This document shows, in pieces, positions 59,584 to 64,000 of a stretch of 64,000 nucleotides of DNA (position 1 is the first letter of the stretch; the number at the start of each line of letters is the position of its first letter). The stretch is from Lutraria lutraria (lineage: Eukaryota > Mollusca > Bivalvia > Venerida > Mactridae), in NCBI GenBank assembly GCA_964023205.1, contig OZ026836.1, positions 7,501 to 71,500 on the forward strand, written 5' to 3'. A program made the translations under genes and the position numbers. The notes below the pieces were generated by a model. It did no database searches and was not told the origin of the DNA. It worked only from the letters and a program-made list of their open reading frames with translations.

Positions 59584-60483
59584 GCACAATACTCAACCCT
59601 AGTAAGCTCCCTTAACTCAAATAAGACCAAGAGTTAACAAGAGTAATCAAGAGTTAGCTAGAGTAATCAAATACTTACCAGAGTTAGCAAATTTCTCATT
59701 AACCCTTACCAGGATTCTTGTTAACTCTCGCCTTTTCAAAAGACTAAACTCAACTTAATTACTCTTCAGTAACCTAGCTAAGCACAATACTCAACCCTAG
59801 TAAGCTCCCTTAACTCAAATAAGACCAAGAGTTAACAAGAGTAATCAAGAGTTAGCTAGAGTAATCAAATACTTACCAGAGTTAGCAAATTTCTCATTAA
59901 CCCTTACCAGGATTCTTGCTAACTCTCGCCTTTTCAAAAGACTAAACTCAACTTAATTACTCTTCAGTAACCTAGCTAAGCACAATACTCAACCCTAGTA
60001 AGCTCCCTTAACTCAAATAAGACCAAGAGTTAACAAGAGTAATCAAGAGTTAGCTAGAGTAATCAAATACTTACCAGAGTTAGCAAATTTCTCATTAACC
60101 CTGACCAGGATTCTTGTTAACTCTCGCCTTTTCAAAAGACTAAACTCAACTTAATTACTCTTCAGTAACCTAGCTAAGCACAATACTCAACCCTAGTAAG
60201 CTCCCTTAACTCAAATAAGACCAAGAGTTAACAAGAGTAATCAAGAGTTAGCTAGAGTAATCAAGTACTTACCAGAGTTAGCAAATTTCTCATTAACCCT
60301 TACCAGGATTCTTGCTAACTCTCGCATTTTCAAAATACTAAACTCAACTTAATTACTCTTCAGTAACCTAGCTAAGCACAATACTCAACCCTAGTAAGCT
60401 CCCTTAACTCAAATAAGACCAAGAGTTAACAAGAGTTATCAAGAGTCAGCTAGGGTAATCAAATACTTACCAGAGTTAGCAAA
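59584..60483 (+). repeat. Satellite run S26, 4.5 monomers
   Basis: A type-E run. Confidence 0.95.
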
Positions 60484-61696
60484 TCTGGCATCAGTTACCT
60501 AGCTAAGAGCAATACTAAAAAACAGTAAGCTCCTTTAACTCAAATGAGACCAAGAGTTAACAAGAGTCATCAAGTGTCAGCTAGGGTAATCAAATACTTA
60601 CAAGTGTTAGCAAATAGAGTTAGCAAATTGGGAAATCTATTTTTAGTAACTTTGATTACCCAAGCTGACTCTATAGATATAGTGGAAGGCTGAGATTGCT
60701 TGCGTATATAGACTTTCAAAGCCTCCAAAGTAAGCTTCTGTACAGTCCATGATACTACATAAGCACAGTACCCAAAAACAGTAAGCCCTTTAACTCAAAT
60801 AAGACAAAAAGTTAGCTAGGGTAAGCAAAAGTTACCATTGTTACTATAAATAGATTTATTTCTTTTTAGAACAATGCCTTGTAAATATGTAAATACAAGT
60901 CCACAATTAAGTGGCCCTCCTGCTTTCACACTCGGGACTTGGGACCCGACGATGGCGCAGTTACCACTAACTTACTTACTAACTAACTGCTTTTCAGGTT
61001 CGGATCCAGCACCCAAATTAATGCATGGCGTGCCGGCTGGCTCCGCAGCTGGCTCTGCCGACAGTCAGACAGACCTTTCAACAATATCAATACTAAAAAC
61101 AGCAAATGGCTCACCCAGAACAGCCGTCCAGCTGGCCAGGTTCGAGCCCAGCACTGAAATTCATAGGCGGCCAACGGGCCGGCTGGCTGACTGAATGTTT
61201 CTGCCGACAGACAGACCCAGCATTCAAACAATATCAATAATCGATATCCAAAAGGGCTCTACGCCCCGTTGCTTAGCTGCCATCCGGCTACCTGGCAGGC
61301 TTCAATCCAACCATGCAACCCGATTGGCTCAAATATTCCAGCCGGAAGCCTTCGATTCAAATTAATCCATCACGTATGGCAGCTAAATACAACAAAATAA
61401 ATAAAACTAGCTTACCGTATTTATTTCATATCCAACAAAAATCTTTTTAACAATAATTCCGATAAAAACAATAATACCAGCAACACGTCCGAACCCAACG
61501 AGCTCCAAAACTGAAATGATTCAAATAAACGGTTAATATGCGCGCGCATACAAATTAGCTCCGCCTTTCATTCTGTTCTATATATAGAAATTATTCACCA
61601 TGTGACTGTACCACGTGACTTCTAAATATAGATTGGTCACGTGGGGTGGACATGGGGTGGACAACTTGGGGTGGACATCACGTCAAAGTGCCTATA
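60484..61696 (+). repeat. Core U27, class alpha
   Basis: ORF start is at 60874. Private change caagtgttag at 60605. Confidence 0.93.
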
Positions 61697-61740
61697 CCCT
61701 AACCCTAACCCTAAAAACCTAACCCTAACCCTAACCCTAG
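61697..61740 (+). repeat. Telomeric tract T27, 44-bp type a
   Basis: Same pattern as T1. Confidence 0.95.
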
Positions 61741-63233
61741 GCACAATACTCAACCCTAGTAAGCTCCCTTAACTCAAATAAGACCAAGAGTTAACAAGAG
61801 TAATCAAGAGTTAGCTAGAGTAATCAAATACTTACCAGAGTTAGCAAATTTCTCATTAACCCTTACCAGGATTCTTGCTAACTCTCGCATTTTCAAAAGA
61901 CTAAACTCAACTTAATTACTCTTCAGTAACCTAGCTAAGCACAATACTCAACCCTAGTAAGCTCCCTTAACTCAAATAAGACCAAGAGTTAACAAGAGTA
62001 ATCAAGAGTCAGCTAGAGTAATCAAATATTTACCAGAGTTAGCAAATTTCTCATTAACCCTTACCAGGATTCTTGCTAACTCTCGCCTTTTCAAAAGACT
62101 AAACTCAACTTAATTACTCTTCAGTAACCTAGCTAAGCACAATACTCAACCCTAGTAAGCTCCCTTAACTCAAATAAGACCAAGAGTTAACAAGAGTAAT
62201 CAAGAGTCAGCTAGAGTAATCAAATATTTACCAGAGTTAGCAAATTTCTCATTAACCCTTACCAGGATTCTTGCTAACTCTCGCCTTTTCAAAAGACTAA
62301 ACTCAACTTAATTACTCTTCAGTAACCTAGCTAAGCACAATACTCAACCCTAGTAAGCTCCCTTAACTCAAATAAGACCAAGAGTTAACAAGAGTTATCA
62401 AGAGTCAGCTAGAGTAATCAAATACTTACCAGAGTTAGCAAATTTCTCATTAACCCTTACCAGAATTCTTGCTAACTCTCGCCTTTTCAAAAGACTAAAC
62501 TTAACTTAATTACTCTTCAGTAACCTAGCTAACCACAATACTCAACCCTAGTAAGCTCCCTTAACTCAAATAAGACCAAGAGTTAACAAGAGTAATCAAG
62601 AGTCAGCTAGAGTAATCAAATACTTACCAGAGTTAGCAAATTTCTCATTAACCCTTACCAGGATTCTTGCTAACTCTCGCATTTTCAAAAGACTAAACTC
62701 AACTTAATTACTCTTCAGTAACCTAGCTAAGCACAATACTCAACCCTAGTAAGCTCCCTTAACTCAAATAAGACCAAGAGTTAACAAGAGTTATCAAGAG
62801 TCAGCTAGGGTAATCAAATACTTACCAGAGTTAGCAAATTTCTCATTAACCCTTACCAGGATTCTTGCTAACTCTCGCCTTTTCAAAAGACTAAATTCAA
62901 CTTAATTACTCTTCAGTAACCTAGCTAAGCACAATACTCAACCCTAGTAAGCTCCCTTAACTCAAATAAGACCAAGAGTTAACAAGAGTAATCAAGAGTC
63001 AGCTAGAGTAATCAAATACTTACCAGAGTTAGCAAATTTCTCATTAACCCTTACCAGGATTCTTGCTAACTCTCGCATTTTCAAAAGACTAAACTCAACT
63101 TAATTACTCTTCAGTAACCTAGCTAAGCACAATACTCAACCCTAGTAAGCTCCCTTAACTCAAATAAGACCAAGAGTTAACAGAGTAATCAAGAGTCAGC
63201 TAGGGTAATCAAATACTTACCAGAGTTAGCAAA
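61741..63233 (+). repeat. Satellite run S27, 7.5 monomers, mosaic
   Basis: It starts as type A up to the gaattc monomer (62462) and switches to type-D markers (aaacttaac, gctaaccaca near 62500-62535). It then shows gagttatcaag with ctagggtaatc ahead of a normal monomer, and ends as type A/B with the one-base deletion monomer. Confidence 0.93.
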
Positions 63234-64000
63234 TCTGGCATCAGTTACCTAGCTAAGAACAATACTCAAAAACAGTAAGCTCCTTTAACTCAAATGAGAC
63301 CAAGAGTTAACAAGAGTCATCAAGTGTCAGCTAGGGTAATCAAATACTTACAAGAGTTAGCAAATAGGGTTAGCAAATTGGGAAATCTATTTTTAGTAAC
63401 TTTGATTACCCAAGCTGACTCTATAGATATAGTGGAAGGCTGAGATTGCTTGCGTATATAGACTTTCAAAGCCTCCAAAGTAAGCTTCTGTACCGTCCAT
63501 GATACTACACAAGCACAGTACCCAAAAACAGTAAGCCCTTTAACGCAAATAAGACAAAAAGTTAGCTAGGGTAAGCAAAAGTTACCATTGTTACTATAAA
63601 TAGATTTATTTCTTTTTAGAACAATGCCTTGTAAATATGTAAATACAAGTCCACAATTAAGTGGCCCTCCTGCTTTCACACTCGGGACTTGGGACCCGAC
63701 GATGGCGCAGTTACCACTAACTTACTTACTAACTAACTGCTTTTCAGGTTCGGATCCAGCACCCAAATTAATGCATGGCGTGCCGGCTGGCTCCGCAGCT
63801 GGCTCTGCCGACAGTCAGACAGACCTTTCAACAATATCAATACTAAAAACAGCAAATGGCTCACCCAGAACAGCCGTCCAGCTGGCCAGGTTCGAGCCCA
63901 GCACTGAAATTCATAGGCGGCCAACGGGCCGGCTGGCTGACTGAATGTTTCTGCCGACAGACAGACCCAGCATTCAAACAATATCAATAATCGATATCCA
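63234..64000 (+). repeat. Core U28, probably gamma, cut by window end
   Basis: ORF start is at 63624. The left markers are beta-type (gtaccgtcc, tacacaagc) with aaaaagttagc and gctctgcc, as in gamma. The window ends before the right-hand diagnostic sites. Confidence 0.9.

Overview
The window is a eukaryotic chromosome-end (telomere-associated) repeat array with no recognisable conventional protein gene. Everything in it is built from three parts repeated in one fixed order and orientation: (i) a 1.21-kb core, (ii) a short tract of CCCTAA telomere repeats, (iii) a run of a 198-bp satellite. There are 28 cores (U1 to U28), 27 telomeric tracts and 28 satellite runs; the window opens inside a satellite run and ends inside the 28th core. 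CCCTAA is the C-rich strand of TTAGGG telomeres, which are shared by animals, most fungi and many protists, so the organism cannot be named. A TACTAAC-type branch-point motif hints at a fungus, but weakly. As every tract reads CCCTAA on the + strand, the physical chromosome end, if nearby, should lie to the left and the chromosome interior to the right.

Layout. 1-3004: satellite, core U1, tract and a 7.5-monomer satellite run that is a hybrid of two run types. 3005-42237: a higher-order repeat of five units (core classes alpha, beta, gamma, delta, epsilon, with 5.5, 4.5, 0.7, 6.6 and 4.5 monomers). It occurs as three full copies of 10,706, 10,711 and 10,700 bp plus a fourth that breaks off after its delta core. 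42238-51551: units of 3.98 and 3.97 kb with 13.7 monomers each, a recent tandem duplication, then a related unit shortened by exactly seven monomers. 51552-64000: rearranged, partly deleted relatives of the five-unit repeat, including chimeric units U23, U25 and U27.

How it may work (inference). The arrangement resembles tandem yeast Y' elements separated by telomere repeats, or the telomere-flanked subtelomeric amplifications of recombination-maintained (ALT-like) chromosome ends. Each core carries, at its left part, a possible small transcription unit (TATAAATA, a 106-codon ORF, a branch-point plus 3' splice-like site, AATAAATAAA). Just before the telomeric tract it carries a cluster of palindromes, paired CACGTG boxes and three GGGGTGGACA repeats. 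The tracts are where length changes, and recombination breakpoints map in or beside them. I see no CRISPR, transposase, rRNA or convincing tRNA gene.
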